DNA of 64,000 nt from Streptomyces agglomeratus. GTDB taxonomy: Bacteria > Actinomycetota > Actinomycetes > Streptomycetales > Streptomycetaceae. Each line of letters opens with the position of its first letter. The first letter of the stretch is position 1. This document shows positions 33,744 to 42,431 of the stretch, in pieces. A program made the translations under genes and the position numbers. Location of the stretch: positions 806,001 through 870,000 of the forward strand of contig NZ_MEHJ01000001.1 of assembly GCF_001746415.1 (NCBI RefSeq). The letters are read 5' to 3'. Below the pieces are notes generated by a model. It was not told where the DNA came from. It was given only the letters and a program-made list of their open reading frames with translations, and did not search any database.

Positions 33744-34035
33744 GATGATCCCCGCCCACTTGCGCCTACCTGAGAAGCTCTGACTCCCCCATGCTGCACC
33801 ACGCCACTGACAACGCCCGCTGTGCGTCCGATGCGGCGGCGGGCAACGCTCGGCGGTCGTCCGCATCGTGGGTCAGGAGAGCGGCCTGCCGGCCGGTAGC
33901 CGCCGGCCGAACCGCGGGTGGCATCCGCCGGACAGCCCGGCTCACGCAGGCGCTCGATGTCGGTACGTACGGCCGGCCGCTCGGCAAGGTGGGGCGCTGA
34001 CAGGACCACCGGCCACCACATTCCCTCCGCCGGAA

Positions 34036-34257
34036 TCACCCCTCCGCGGGGTCCCCGGCTTCCCAGCGCAGCAGGTCTCCCGGCTGGCACTCGAGTGCCT
34101 CGCAGAGTGCGGCGAGCGTCGCGAAGCGCACCGCCTTGGCGCGGCCGTTCTTGAGCACCGCCAGGTTGGCGGGGGTGATCCCGACGCGGTCCGCGAGCTC
34201 GCCCACGGACATCTTCCGCCTGGCCAGCATCACGTCGATGTCGACGCAGATCGGCAT
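34036..34257 (-). CDS. XRE-type HTH regulator (73 aa)
   Basis: The 73-residue protein is almost only a Cro/C1 HTH: MLARRKMSVGELADRVGITPANLAVLKNGRAKAVRFATLAALCEALECQPGDLLRW. This short type with MPICVDIDVMLARRKM is the usual partner of DUF2975 membrane proteins. Its ATG shares one base with the stop of the DUF2975 gene (TGATG), so the two are cotranslated. It probably represses the pair by binding the CGATAG repeats upstream. Confidence 0.92.
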   Translation of the reverse strand: MPICVDIDVMLARRKMSVGELADRVGITPANLAVLKNGRAKAVRFATLAALCEALECQPGDLLRWEAGDPAEG

Positions 34258-34757
34258 CAGATCACCTCGTCCAGCTCGGCCTGCATCTGCGCCGCTTCGA
34301 CGTCCCGCGCGACCGCTTGTGCGAGCAGCATGCGCAGTACGAGCACGATGAGCGCGACGCCCAGGATGGCCACAACGACCCCGCAGATCAGGAGGACAAT
34401 GCCCGGGGCGACCGCTTCGCCCGGCGCCAGGACGACCGCGAGGGCGAACACCACGAGCGCTGCCGCCACCATCGCGCCGATCACGACGTGCACGTACCGG
34501 AAGGCCGCGGGGGAGAACACGGTTCCGCGTCGCACCATCGTCACCAGCCGCCACACGCAGACGAGAACGACCTGCACCGTCACGATACCCAGGACGATGA
34601 TCACAAGAAGCGGCGTGCGCAGGTACGCGAAGTCCGGGTCGAGCCCGTTCAAGTCGACGGCCAGCAGCGGCACCATCACCGCCTGCACGAACACCGAGCC
34701 GGCGAGCAGCACCACGAGCACGGCGCGCAGCGCAAGCACTGTCAGCTTTCCCATCAT
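34257..34757 (-). CDS. DUF2975 four-helix membrane protein
   Basis: The 166-residue protein has four TM helices (about 8-30, 48-70, 88-108, 118-140) and a short charged C-tail (ARDVEAAQMQAELDEVI), the layout of DUF2975 proteins that pair with a small XRE regulator. The role is unknown; the pairs are thought to be membrane-sensing regulators. It is the first gene of the two-gene operon, start MMGKLTVL (34757), only 20 bases from the nearest operator half-site. Confidence 0.88.
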   Translation of the reverse strand: MMGKLTVLALRAVLVVLLAGSVFVQAVMVPLLAVDLNGLDPDFAYLRTPLLVIIVLGIVTVQVVLVCVWRLVTMVRRGTVFSPAAFRYVHVVIGAMVAAALVVFALAVVLAPGEAVAPGIVLLICGVVVAILGVALIVLVLRMLLAQAVARDVEAAQMQAELDEVI

Positions 34758-34776
34758 CTCTCCCTAGATCGACCAG

Positions 34777-34805
34777 CGATAGAAATCTATCGTTTTTCGA
34801 TAGAT
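34777..34805. promoter_or_regulatory. Three-half-site operator CGATAG array of the XRE/DUF2975 pair
   Basis: CGATAG-AAAT-CTATCG (34777-34792) is a perfect inverted repeat. Its right arm extends to ATCTATCG (34785-34792), which pairs with CGATAGAT (34798-34805) across TTTTT. The three half-sites overlap the likely promoter 20-48 bases upstream of the DUF2975 start. Confidence 0.75.
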
Positions 34806-35008
34806 GCGGCAAGATGTGGGGGCAGCCGACGAGGCAGACAGTGACGACACGCCCGGCGCAGGGACCCGACGAGCCGTACGCGCACGTACGCGTCGAGAAG
34901 AACGAGCCACCGTCGGCGTTCCGCGGGCTTACCAGGCGAGTGCTCTCTCGAGGTCGGCGGGCGCGCGCCGGCAGAGAGGCACCGGCAGGCCGGCGGGCCC
35001 GGTGTGGC

Positions 35009-35731
35009 TCACGACGGGGTCGACGACGGCCCGACCGAGGGTGCTGTCGGCGCCGGCAGCTTCGCTTCTCCTTCGGAGACGACCGGATAGCCGATGGCGG
35101 CTGCTGTTGCCGCGACCGTGGCCAGAGGCACCGTGGCGTTCAGTGCGCGGACGGTACGTCGGTCCAGTGGGCGGAAAGCATAGACATGGCGCACCGCTTC
35201 GAGGTCGACCGCGGTCCCGTAGTACGCGTCGGCGAAACTCTGGAATGCCTCAGGCGCCGGCTCGGTCAGCAACTGGAAGAGCCAGTCGGCACCGTCCGGA
35301 TCCGCGGAGCCCACCGGGAAGTCGATCTCTCCTGCCTGCCACTGGTCTCCGCCCGCTTCGCGCCACATGCAGGCGGTCACTCTGGGCATGTCCCCGTCCG
35401 CGAAGGCCGGTTCGAGCACGTACGCGCGGAACACCTCCGGTACGGAGTCGACCACACCCGGCCACGGCTCTTCGTTGTCGTAGGGACTCATCGGTGACTC
35501 GTGGTCGAAGCCGCGGACATACGCCCCGGCCGGGGAGAAGACGATGTCGAACTCGTCCCCGGAGCCGTTGCGCATGGAGGCGATCTCTTCTGTCTCGGAC
35601 CACGTCGCGCTGAACGAGTGGTACCGCGCACCGTCCGGGTTCAGTACTGCCTCCAGCATGGCCATCGACCGGCAGAGGTCCCGGACAGCCGGGATACCGG
35701 GAAGAGCTCGGGCAACGTCATGGACAGTCAT
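35009..35731 (-). CDS. Uncharacterised protein of streptomycete type, 240 aa
   Basis: The protein begins MTVHDVARALPGIPAVRDLCRSMAMLEAVLNPDGARYHSFSATWSETEEIASMRNGSGDEFDIVF; it is acidic, has many aromatic residues and includes WPGVVDSVPEVFRAYVLEPAFADGDMPRVTACMWREAGGDQW. The first 200 residues look like one folded domain; the last 35 are Pro/Ala/Thr-rich. A longer upstream frame is only the shadow of the divergent neighbour. I cannot assign a function; the family is one seen widely as hypothetical in Streptomyces. It is divergent from the DUF3626 gene with 186 bases between. Confidence 0.65.
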   Translation of the reverse strand: MTVHDVARALPGIPAVRDLCRSMAMLEAVLNPDGARYHSFSATWSETEEIASMRNGSGDEFDIVFSPAGAYVRGFDHESPMSPYDNEEPWPGVVDSVPEVFRAYVLEPAFADGDMPRVTACMWREAGGDQWQAGEIDFPVGSADPDGADWLFQLLTEPAPEAFQSFADAYYGTAVDLEAVRHVYAFRPLDRRTVRALNATVPLATVAATAAAIGYPVVSEGEAKLPAPTAPSVGPSSTPS

Positions 35732-35917
35732 ACGGCCATTCAAGCGGACACCGGAAACGTCCGGGACAGTGGCAGCCCGGCGCGTGGAGCGGCGATCCGG
35801 ACCTCCTGCGGTCACCGCGCGAACTACCGTGCCCCGTGCACCTCTGAGCGCCGCCGTCGCACAGCGCGGTCTGCGGGTCCACGCAGTGGATTCGCCCGCA
35901 CGGGCGACACTGTACGG

Positions 35918-36793
35918 ATGAGCGCCGCAGCCTCCCGGACACCGCAGGAACGAGCCCTTCGCCATGTCGCGACACTGGCGTCGGGCCCTCCCATGGACCG
36001 GGCCCTGCGGGTGACACTCAACTTCCACCCGGACCGTTTGCTTCGCGGCAAGCCGATCCTGGATGCCCTGGCCGAGGACGGTGTCTATTGCTCGCAGTTC
36101 GTCACGGGCACCAGCAACGGTGGACTGACCGCATATCCGGGCGGTGACCGTTGGCGCTGGGAGAGCCGGATCTTCAAGGGGATCTACGACGAAGCGTCTG
36201 TTCATGAGCGTCCCGTATACGGCGCGTTGAACTTCCGCCGCAAGCCGCTGGGCGGGGCGCCGCGGTTCGGCTCCGCACACTTCCGGCTGACCGGCGAGAC
36301 GCTGACGCGGGCCACGTTCTGCTATCCGGACAGTTTTTTCGAACCCTCGGACTTCGGTGTCGCGGACAGCATGCGGCTCATCGAGCTCGCTCGCGCGGAT
36401 CGGCAGGACGACCTCGACGACTACATAGAGGCCCAAGTGCACGGCCCGGTCCGGCTGAACCGCCACGCGGAGGCACTGGTTCTGGACCCCTGTTACCGAG
36501 GCACGGCTGTCGAGGCCGCGGCCCTGCGTCTTGGCTGCCCTGTGGAGTGGCACCCCGGCCTGCGACTCGCAGTCGAGGAACTGCGCATGCATCCGGGTTA
36601 CCGGGGTGAGGAGTACGTCGAACTGGGCGCGGAGATCGCCGTCGACGGCGTACTCGACCCTCGCATCGTCGGAGATGCCGCACGTGCCGGCCGTCATGAC
36701 CCCCAGGCAGTCAAGAAGGTGTGGCACTACCTGGCACGCTACGGGGCGGCCCGGCAGACCACCGACCGGCCGGGGGCGTCAGTGAGTCGGTGA
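35918..36793 (+). CDS. DUF3626 domain protein
   Basis: The 291-residue protein starts MSAAASRTPQERALRHVATLASGPPMDRALRVTLNFHPDR and has the DUF3626 block: ALAEDGVYCSQFVTGTSNGGLTAYPGGDRWRWESRIFKGIYD, ALNFRRKPLGGAPRFGSAHFRL and ETLTRATFCYPDSFFEPSDFGVAD. Function is unknown; several DUF3626 members are toxin-like effectors, but no secretion or immunity context is present here. In the window, the family start near RALRHV supports the ATG at 35918. Neighbour genes are unrelated. Confidence 0.85.
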   Translation: MSAAASRTPQERALRHVATLASGPPMDRALRVTLNFHPDRLLRGKPILDALAEDGVYCSQFVTGTSNGGLTAYPGGDRWRWESRIFKGIYDEASVHERPVYGALNFRRKPLGGAPRFGSAHFRLTGETLTRATFCYPDSFFEPSDFGVADSMRLIELARADRQDDLDDYIEAQVHGPVRLNRHAEALVLDPCYRGTAVEAAALRLGCPVEWHPGLRLAVEELRMHPGYRGEEYVELGAEIAVDGVLDPRIVGDAARAGRHDPQAVKKVWHYLARYGAARQTTDRPGASVSR

Positions 36794-36850
36794 GTCTGAG
36801 TCGGTGAGTCGGTTCACTTCCGCCCCTGCCCATGAAAGGGCCGGAGCCCC

Positions 36851-37945
36851 CTACGCGTTCTGGATCGTGCGCACCAGTCCAGCGACAAGGTTCGCCCGCT
36901 CGGCCATGGCGTCGACCAGCAGGTACTCGTGGTCGGCGTGGGCACCGCCGCCGACTGCGCCGAGGCCGTCGAGTGTCGGCACCCCTAGTGCGGCCGTGAA
37001 GTTGCCGTCGCTTCCACCGCCGACAGCCTTGCCTTCGATACCGGGAAGCAGCCGCTCGGCCACCGCGAAGAGCTCGGCCGAGGCCGACTCGGGCATCGGG
37101 GGGCGCCGGATGGCTCCCCGCACCGCGATCCTCGCCTCGTCGAGATGCGGAGTCAGGGCAGCGAACGCTGTTTCGATGCGTTCCTTCTCGTCCGCCGACT
37201 CGACCCGGACGTCGACGCTTACGGATGCCTCCGCGGGAACGACGTTGTCCAGTGTTCCCGCGGACGCGACGGTCGGGGTAACCGTCGTGCCGACGTCGGG
37301 CCGGCCAAGCGCCGCGATGTCCAGTACTTGGTATGACGCTTCGACCAGGGCGTTGACCCCGGCCGCGGGTTCAAGACCTGCGTGTGACGCCCGGCCGGTG
37401 ATGGTGACGCGGAACGTACCGCATCCTTTACGGCCGGTCTTCAGGGCTCCGCCCTCAGCGGCGCCCTCGAGCACGAGTACAGCGCCGCAGGCAATGGCTC
37501 GTTCTTCGAGGAGGGCCCGGGAGGAGCGGGAGCCGACCTCTTCGTCGGCGGTGACCAGGATTTCGACGCCCGACCGGTCGTCGAGCGCCGCCACGCCGTG
37601 AACGGCCTGCACCAAACCGCCCAGCATGTCGAACACTCCGGGGCCGGTCGCGCGCCCGTCTTCGACCTTGAACGGGCGGCGTGCGAGGGTGCCGAGCGGA
37701 AACACCGTGTCGTGGTGACCGAGGATCAGCACTTTGGGCTCGCCACCGGCCGACCAGTGGACGTGCGGCCCGGCTTCGCTCTCGACGATGAGGGCCTGTC
37801 CGCCGAGGCGGCCCTCGATGACAGCGGCGACGGCTTTGGCGGATGCCGTCAAGGCGTTGACATCGCGCGACGGAGACTCGATTTCGACGAGCGTCCGGAG
37901 GTCTTCGATCATCGCTTCGACATTCATACCGAGTGTCTTGTGCAT
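36851..37945 (-). CDS. M20 family metallopeptidase (glutamate carboxypeptidase-like)
   Basis: The 364-residue enzyme has the M20 metal sites: GHHDTVFPLG (first His and the Asp after it), TGPGVFDMLGG (bridging Asp), TADEEVGS (catalytic Glu and metal Glu), the lid domain with GRASHAGLEPAAGVNAL and the late His in GGGAHADHEYLLVDAM. It resembles carboxypeptidase G2 and hydrolases of N-acyl amino acids or glutamate tails. No signal peptide, hence cytoplasmic. GGGGTGACG before the ATG at 37945 favours it over the ATG at 37927. It stands alone with a hairpin behind its 5' side that belongs to the next gene. Confidence 0.92.
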   Translation of the reverse strand: MHKTLGMNVEAMIEDLRTLVEIESPSRDVNALTASAKAVAAVIEGRLGGQALIVESEAGPHVHWSAGGEPKVLILGHHDTVFPLGTLARRPFKVEDGRATGPGVFDMLGGLVQAVHGVAALDDRSGVEILVTADEEVGSRSSRALLEERAIACGAVLVLEGAAEGGALKTGRKGCGTFRVTITGRASHAGLEPAAGVNALVEASYQVLDIAALGRPDVGTTVTPTVASAGTLDNVVPAEASVSVDVRVESADEKERIETAFAALTPHLDEARIAVRGAIRRPPMPESASAELFAVAERLLPGIEGKAVGGGSDGNFTAALGVPTLDGLGAVGGGAHADHEYLLVDAMAERANLVAGLVRTIQNA

Positions 37946-38008
37946 CGTCACCCCGCAAGGGTACGCCGCAAGAGTACTTGGTACGCCTGGACGCATCATC
38001 GTCCGAAG

Positions 38009-38053
38009 CCGGAGGGGGCCGGGAGAGCGCTTCGCTCTCCCGGCCCCCTCCGG
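38009..38053 (-). terminator. Strong hairpin terminator of the DUF4234 gene
   Basis: A perfect 21-bp stem (38009-38029 with 38033-38053) with a three-base tip. It lies 30 bases beyond the stop of the leftward DUF4234 gene and before the M20 start. Confidence 0.88.
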
Positions 38054-38082
38054 TGTGCCGATGCCGCGTGTGCGGCGGTGGA

Positions 38083-38463
38083 TCAGGCGCGGTCGGCCCA
38101 GACCGTGTTGAGCTTGCTCTGGTAGTAGAGCGGGGTCAGGCCGAGTACGAAGGCGAGCAGCAGGCCGACACCGCCGGAGCAGTCGGAGGTGACACCGGCG
38201 GCGCGCTGGGCCTGGGCGATGCGGGAGCCCGTCTTCACGATGGAGACGAAGGGCGGGACGATCAGCAGCGAGCCGAAGGTGACGGCGACAACCGCCATGC
38301 CGGGCTTGACCTCAATGGTCGGGTCGATCGCCTTGACCTGCTTGTTGACCTTGTAGTACCAGACCAGCCAGTAGATACCGAGGGTCACCAGGGTGAGCAG
38401 CCAGGTGCCGACCGGGCTGGAAGGAGCGCCGGCGGGCGCGGACGTGCGGACGTCGGTGGACAT
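38083..38463 (-). CDS. DUF4234 membrane protein
   Basis: The 126-residue protein has the DUF4234 signature VGTWLLTLVTLGIYWLVWYYKVNKQVKAIDP, two or three TM helices (about 17-35, 56-75, 96-115). A GTG at 38475 is in frame, but GTGGGGA itself is a good ribosome site for the ATG at 38463. Function unknown; such proteins are often small membrane components with unknown partners. Long non-coding DNA (451 bp) lies upstream. Confidence 0.85.
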   Translation of the reverse strand: MSTDVRTSAPAGAPSSPVGTWLLTLVTLGIYWLVWYYKVNKQVKAIDPTIEVKPGMAVVAVTFGSLLIVPPFVSIVKTGSRIAQAQRAAGVTSDCSGGVGLLLAFVLGLTPLYYQSKLNTVWADRA

Positions 38464-38914
38464 CAAATTCCCCACTTGCTTGCTGTGCTTCCTGCCGCCC
38501 GTTCTGGCTGAGCCACCCCACGGGGACAGGTAAGTGATGAGTGTGTCGCCTCGCGTTGTTGCTGTTGGGGCGAGGGCTTACGAAGCGTACGGGTACTGAG
38601 CATGCCAAAGACCCGTGTGGGCATTACGAGTTCATTACAACGCACATACCGGGGGATTCAGCCGAGCCCCTCCCCGCAAGTCATGCCCCGCAGGGCACGT
38701 GATCGGGTCACATCGGTGTGAGCGACACCCCGTCCCGGTGCAACGACGCGGCGGCGGACGCCCGGAGGGCCCGGACCCTGTGGGGTCCGGGCCCTCAGGA
38801 CCGGATTTGCGTGCGGTTGGCTTTCCCGTGTCGTGGGCCCGCCGGGGGTGAACGGTGCGGCCCGGGGCTGGGCGCACCGCAGCGGAGCCACGTACGGGTC
38901 GGTGCCAGGCCGGC
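38464..38914. other. 451-bp intergenic region between DUF4234 and DUF4232 genes
   Basis: Contains the promoter side of the DUF4234 gene (AT-rich patch near 38,620-38,645) and the hairpin at 38,765-38,796. No gene seen. Confidence 0.5.
38765..38796 (-). terminator. Hairpin downstream of the DUF4232 gene
   Basis: A perfect 14-bp stem (38765-38778 with 38783-38796) around TGTG, about 120 bases past the stop of the leftward DUF4232 gene. Confidence 0.7.
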
Positions 38915-39691
38915 TCAGAAGTCGTCGGCACCGTTGCGCAGCTCGTACGTCCAGTAACCGGTCTTCGCAACCGCGTCGTTGACCGCGATGCCGCCGTTGG
39001 GCGCGGTGACGTTCTTGCTGCCCTCGGCGGGGCCGTCGGCGGCGAAGAGGTTCACGTAGAAGGAGGTCACCGCGTGGTTCGTCTCGTCGACGCCGCCCTG
39101 GTTGATGCGTACGGCCGCGTAGGCGGGGGCGCCTGCGTTCAGCACGATGGGGGCGCCGGGCTTGCTCTTGGCAACGGCCGGGACGTCCTTCGCCGTCTGC
39201 GGTACGTCGCCGAACGCGATCAGCGGGTACTGGAGCAGCGTGCAGGCGTGGCCCGAGACGTTGGTCGCGGTCAGCGTGATGTGCGTGGTGGGCACGCCGC
39301 CCTGCTTGGCCGCCGAGATCCTGACGTCGTTGACACCGCAGGCCGGCGCGTTGGCCGCGGGCTTCTTGTTGGCTCCGGCCTGCGTGGCGGAACCCGTGGA
39401 GCCGGAGGTGCCCGTGCCCGTGGTACCCGTGCCAGAGGTGACGGAGCCCGACGTACCCGAACCGGACGTACCCGAACCGGAGGTGCCCGAACCGGAGGTG
39501 CCTGCGCCCGACTCGCCGCCGGCGGCCGTGTCCTTCTTCCCGGCACCCTCGCCGAGGGACTTCGAGACCGAGGCCGACCCGGTGGCCGCCTTGTCCTTGG
39601 CCCCGTCGTCACCGCAGGCGGTGAGCGTCAGGCTGAGCGCGGCTACGGCGGTCGTGGCGAGTACGGCAGGGCGGCTGATGAAAGTACGCAT
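38915..39691 (-). CDS. DUF4232 lipoprotein with Gly-Ser-Thr repeat linker
   Basis: The 258-residue protein has a lipoprotein signal MRTFISRPAVLATTAVAALSLTLTAC with Cys26 as the lipidated residue. A Lys/Ala-rich segment and a repetitive GTSGSGTSGS linker (about 65-100) precede the DUF4232 domain (about 118-258): PACGVNDVRISAAKQGGVPTTHITLTATNVSGHACTLLQYPLIAFG, with two Cys likely paired, ending YWTYELRNGADDF. The domain is extracytoplasmic and found widely in Streptomyces; its function is unknown. GGGGAGCCCCAC before the ATG. The linker is coded by 15-bp tandem units (39,400-39,510), so its length may vary between strains. Confidence 0.9.
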   Translation of the reverse strand: MRTFISRPAVLATTAVAALSLTLTACGDDGAKDKAATGSASVSKSLGEGAGKKDTAAGGESGAGTSGSGTSGSGTSGSGTSGSVTSGTGTTGTGTSGSTGSATQAGANKKPAANAPACGVNDVRISAAKQGGVPTTHITLTATNVSGHACTLLQYPLIAFGDVPQTAKDVPAVAKSKPGAPIVLNAGAPAYAAVRINQGGVDETNHAVTSFYVNLFAADGPAEGSKNVTAPNGGIAVNDAVAKTGYWTYELRNGADDF

Positions 39692-40074
39692 GTGGGGCTC
39701 CCCGTGTGATGCGGTCGATGCGGTCGATGCCATGTACCGGCATCTGGTCTGCTCACAGCTTCGGTGCACGCCCTGCCGTTCCGCTGACGTCCCGCTGACG
39801 TACGACTGACGCCGCCCGCTCGTGACGGCAGCGCCGGGCCGTTCGGCGAGTCTCCCGACGGGACGTCTTCTCGTCGGCCCGGCCGTACCCCAGGGCGTTC
39901 CCCGCCCATCGCCGGACCGGCTTCGGACCATGCAGGAGGCCGCGACTCGTCGCACTGCCGTACGGGCAGCGACAAGTGGGTGCCGAGCGCGATGCCTCCG
40001 ACGCCCCCGGCACGCGCCCCTCTTCGGCACGGCGCTTCCCCGATCCCGTACCCCTGAGGGGCGATGGTTGACGG
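39692..40074. other. 383-bp divergent intergenic region
   Basis: Between the DUF4232 lipoprotein and the alpha/beta hydrolase. It includes the repeated ATGCGGTCG words near 39,710-39,730 (GATGCGGTC three times with small variation). No gene was recognised. Confidence 0.45.
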
Positions 40075-40827
40075 ATGGAACAGACAACACACGCCGGGCT
40101 CTTCACCCGCAGGTTCGGTCCTCCGCCGCGCGAAGGCGCCCCGACCGTGGTGCTGGTGCACGGCCTGGGGCTCTCGGGGCGGTATTTCGTACCGCTCGCA
40201 CGTCGGCTGGCGGTGAGCGGGGCAACGGTGCTCGTACCGGACCTGCCGGGCAACGCGCGGTCGCGGGCCGCCGTCCGCCGCACACCCGACATCGGGGAAC
40301 TCGCCGGTGCCCTGACCCGTTGGCACCAGCGGCTCGCCCTGGCACCGACTTTGCTGGTGGCCAACTCCGTCGGCTGTCAGGTTGTCGCGGCCTTCGCCGC
40401 CCGCCATCCACGCCTGGTGCACCGGATGGTGCTGGTCGGACCGGCACTCGACCCACGGGCGTCCGGCTTGCGCCAGTTCGGCCGGCTCCTGGCGGACGCA
40501 CCCAGGGAGCCGCTCTCCCTCATCGCGGTAGCCGCGGCCGATTACCTGGTGACCGGCCCTTTCCGCTTCGCCGCGTCCTTCCGTCACGCCCTGCGGGACG
40601 CCGCCGAGGCATTCGAGTGGCACCTGGCACAGGTCCACGCGCCCACACTCGTCGTGCGGGGGGCGGGTGACACCATCGCCTCCGACGCCTGGACCAGGCG
40701 CGTGGCGCGCGTCCTCGGTGACGGACGCGCGGCCGAGGTCCGGGGTGCCGCGCACGCGGCCCACTACAGCGCGCCGGACGCCGTGGCCGCGCTGATCAGG
40801 GAATTCACAGCAGGAAGGCGCGTATGA
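40075..40827 (+). CDS. Alpha/beta hydrolase
   Basis: The 250-residue protein has the oxyanion HGLGLSGRYFVPLARRL, the nucleophile elbow ANSVGCQ with Ser as nucleophile (A-N-S-V-G, first Gly replaced), PTLVVRGAGDTIASDAW carrying the acidic residue and AAHAAHYSAPDAV with the catalytic His. The fold is clear; the substrate is unknown. The gene overlaps the next by four bases (ATGA), implying a coupled pair with an integral membrane protein. Confidence 0.88.
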   Translation: MEQTTHAGLFTRRFGPPPREGAPTVVLVHGLGLSGRYFVPLARRLAVSGATVLVPDLPGNARSRAAVRRTPDIGELAGALTRWHQRLALAPTLLVANSVGCQVVAAFAARHPRLVHRMVLVGPALDPRASGLRQFGRLLADAPREPLSLIAVAAADYLVTGPFRFAASFRHALRDAAEAFEWHLAQVHAPTLVVRGAGDTIASDAWTRRVARVLGDGRAAEVRGAAHAAHYSAPDAVAALIREFTAGRRV

Positions 40828-41339
40828 AGCCGTCGAAGACGTCCGACCGTTCGCAGTCCGGGCGTACCGACCGTCCGCGCACCGACCGCCCGTCGCCCAG
40901 GCTGCGGCTCCTGCCCGGCATCTCCTCGGAGCGGCGCGGGTTCGTGCTGGCCTGGTGGGGGTTCGCGCTCACCTTCGGCGGGATGCGCCTGCTCACCTGG
41001 CTCATCCACATCGATGTGGCGGGGGTGGGCGACATACAGGCCGGTGGTGTCCACATCCACCACTACGTGTGGGGAATCCTGCTGCTGGCGGCTGTGGGTG
41101 CGGCGGGGCTGGTCGAACGCTCGGCGCGGGCGCGCGCCTGGATGGGGCTCGCCTACGGGGTGGGTCTGGCCCTCGTACTGGACGAGGCGGCGCTGCTCAT
41201 CAGCCTCGAAGACGTGTACTGGGACACCGAGGGCGGGGTCAGCATCGCCCTGGCCATCGCGGTGATCGCGCTCGCCGGAAGCGTCCTCGCGGTGACGCGG
41301 GGGCGGCGCGCCTCCCGAGGGGGCGGGGGCCAGGAATGA
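40824..41339 (+). CDS. Integral membrane protein coupled to hydrolase
   Basis: The 171-residue protein has an Arg/Pro-rich cytoplasmic start, then four TM segments (about 36-56, 76-96, 102-123, 134-152). GVHIHHYVWGILLLAAVGAAGLVERSARARAWMGLAYGVGLALVLDEAALLISLEDVYWD contains a conserved-looking His cluster (HIHHY) and acidic residues within membrane regions. This IHHY...DEAALL pattern occurs in membrane proteins of unknown function often beside hydrolases. Translation is coupled to the preceding gene. Confidence 0.8.
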   Translation: MKPSKTSDRSQSGRTDRPRTDRPSPRLRLLPGISSERRGFVLAWWGFALTFGGMRLLTWLIHIDVAGVGDIQAGGVHIHHYVWGILLLAAVGAAGLVERSARARAWMGLAYGVGLALVLDEAALLISLEDVYWDTEGGVSIALAIAVIALAGSVLAVTRGRRASRGGGGQE

Positions 41340-41423
41340 CCTGGGGGCGCGCCTGAGGACCGCCGGTACGCCGCTTGCATCCGGGCATCGGGCGCCTCCC
41401 CGGCCTGCCCGTCACGCCACTGC

Positions 41424-41735
41424 TCAGAACCCGGCCATCGACTTGTCCAGCACCCCGCCCACCGCGCCGTACCAGCTGCATCGCATGGAGTGCTCGGACC
41501 TCCTTCGGCGTACGTAACCCAGCACAAGGAAGGCCAGGAAAAGTCCTCCTTCGAGCACGGCTGCCAGCGGGTGGAGGGCGAAGCAGAGGAAGGCCGCAAC
41601 ACCCAGCCATACCCCGATCGGCGGAAGAGAACCCCGGAGCACGGTGCCGAAGCTCAAGGGCACCGAGCCGTCCGGCAGCACCCGTCTGTTCCACAGGTCG
41701 ATGTGGTTGCGCGTCGCGCAGTGCTCGGTGATCAT
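41424..41735 (-). CDS. Small two-helix membrane protein
   Basis: A 103-residue protein: MITEHCATRNHIDLWNRRVLPDGSVPLSFGTVLRGSLPPIG, then two TM helices (about 41-58 and 60-76) and a basic RRRRSEH tail. Function not recognised. It converges with the hydrolase/membrane pair. Codon bias supports coding, but no family is recalled. Confidence 0.55.
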   Translation of the reverse strand: MITEHCATRNHIDLWNRRVLPDGSVPLSFGTVLRGSLPPIGVWLGVAAFLCFALHPLAAVLEGGLFLAFLVLGYVRRRRSEHSMRCSWYGAVGGVLDKSMAGF

Positions 41736-41969
41736 GCCCCGATCAGATCACGCACCTACCGATCGGTGCGGCTGTCCGTACGAATCGGCCGGTCAGGGCC
41801 GCCTGCACGCCTCCTCCGCCGTTTCGGTTCGCACCCGTCACGCGTCACCACGATTACTTACGGCGTATCGGGTCAGGCCTACCGTGCCGGTGCGAGATGA
41901 GGCATAGCGGGCAGAAGCCCGGGAAGTCGCTAAGGCTCCAGTCTTTTCGATGGAACGAAGGAGCAAGAA

Positions 41970-42407
41970 GTGACTGCTGACCGGCATGATCCAGAAACTG
42001 GCTTGCCGACCGCCTTTGGCGTCGAACAAACCTGGAAGTTCAACGGGGCGCTGAGCGACGTGTCCGACGCCCGGGACAAAGTGTGTGCCTATCTCTACCG
42101 ACTTGCTCGTGTGCATCCGCCCCGTACACCGGACGCACACGACGACGCACTGCTGGTAGTCACCGAGTTGGCCTCGAACGCGTTCACTTTCGCACCCGGT
42201 CCCTTCACTCTCAGCCTGCGGGCCATGACGACGGGAACGCTTCACATCGCTGTGGCCGACACCAGCCCCGCGGTGCCCAGCCCACGCCCCGCCAACCTCA
42301 ACGGTCGCGGCGGCCTGGGCTGGCACCTCATCAACGCACTCGCGGACCAGACCATCACCGTCCCGGACGCCGGCGGCAAGACGGTCCACGCCTTCCTCCC
42401 GTGGTAA
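41970..42407 (+). CDS. Anti-sigma-factor-type ATP-binding protein (HATPase)
   Basis: The 145-residue protein has the small histidine-kinase-like ATPase fold of RsbW/SpoIIAB relatives: DDALLVVTELASNAFTFAPGPFTLSLRA contains the N-box with the Mg-binding Asn, TLHIAVADTSPAVPS the G1-like box and GRGGLGWHLINALADQ the G2 box. Streptomyces encodes dozens as single genes; they may bind sigma factors or other regulators, or act as phospho-signalling parts. AAGGAGCAAGAA precedes the GTG. It converges with the DUF5682 gene with 24 bases between. Confidence 0.88.
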   Translation: MTADRHDPETGLPTAFGVEQTWKFNGALSDVSDARDKVCAYLYRLARVHPPRTPDAHDDALLVVTELASNAFTFAPGPFTLSLRAMTTGTLHIAVADTSPAVPSPRPANLNGRGGLGWHLINALADQTITVPDAGGKTVHAFLPW

Positions 42408-42431
42408 CCGCCGGTGACCTGCGGATGTCTG

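Noticed and set aside
38704..38760. Repeated GCGGCGG/GACGCG words upstream of the hairpin
   Set aside because: Ordinary high-GC simple sequence without regular spacing.
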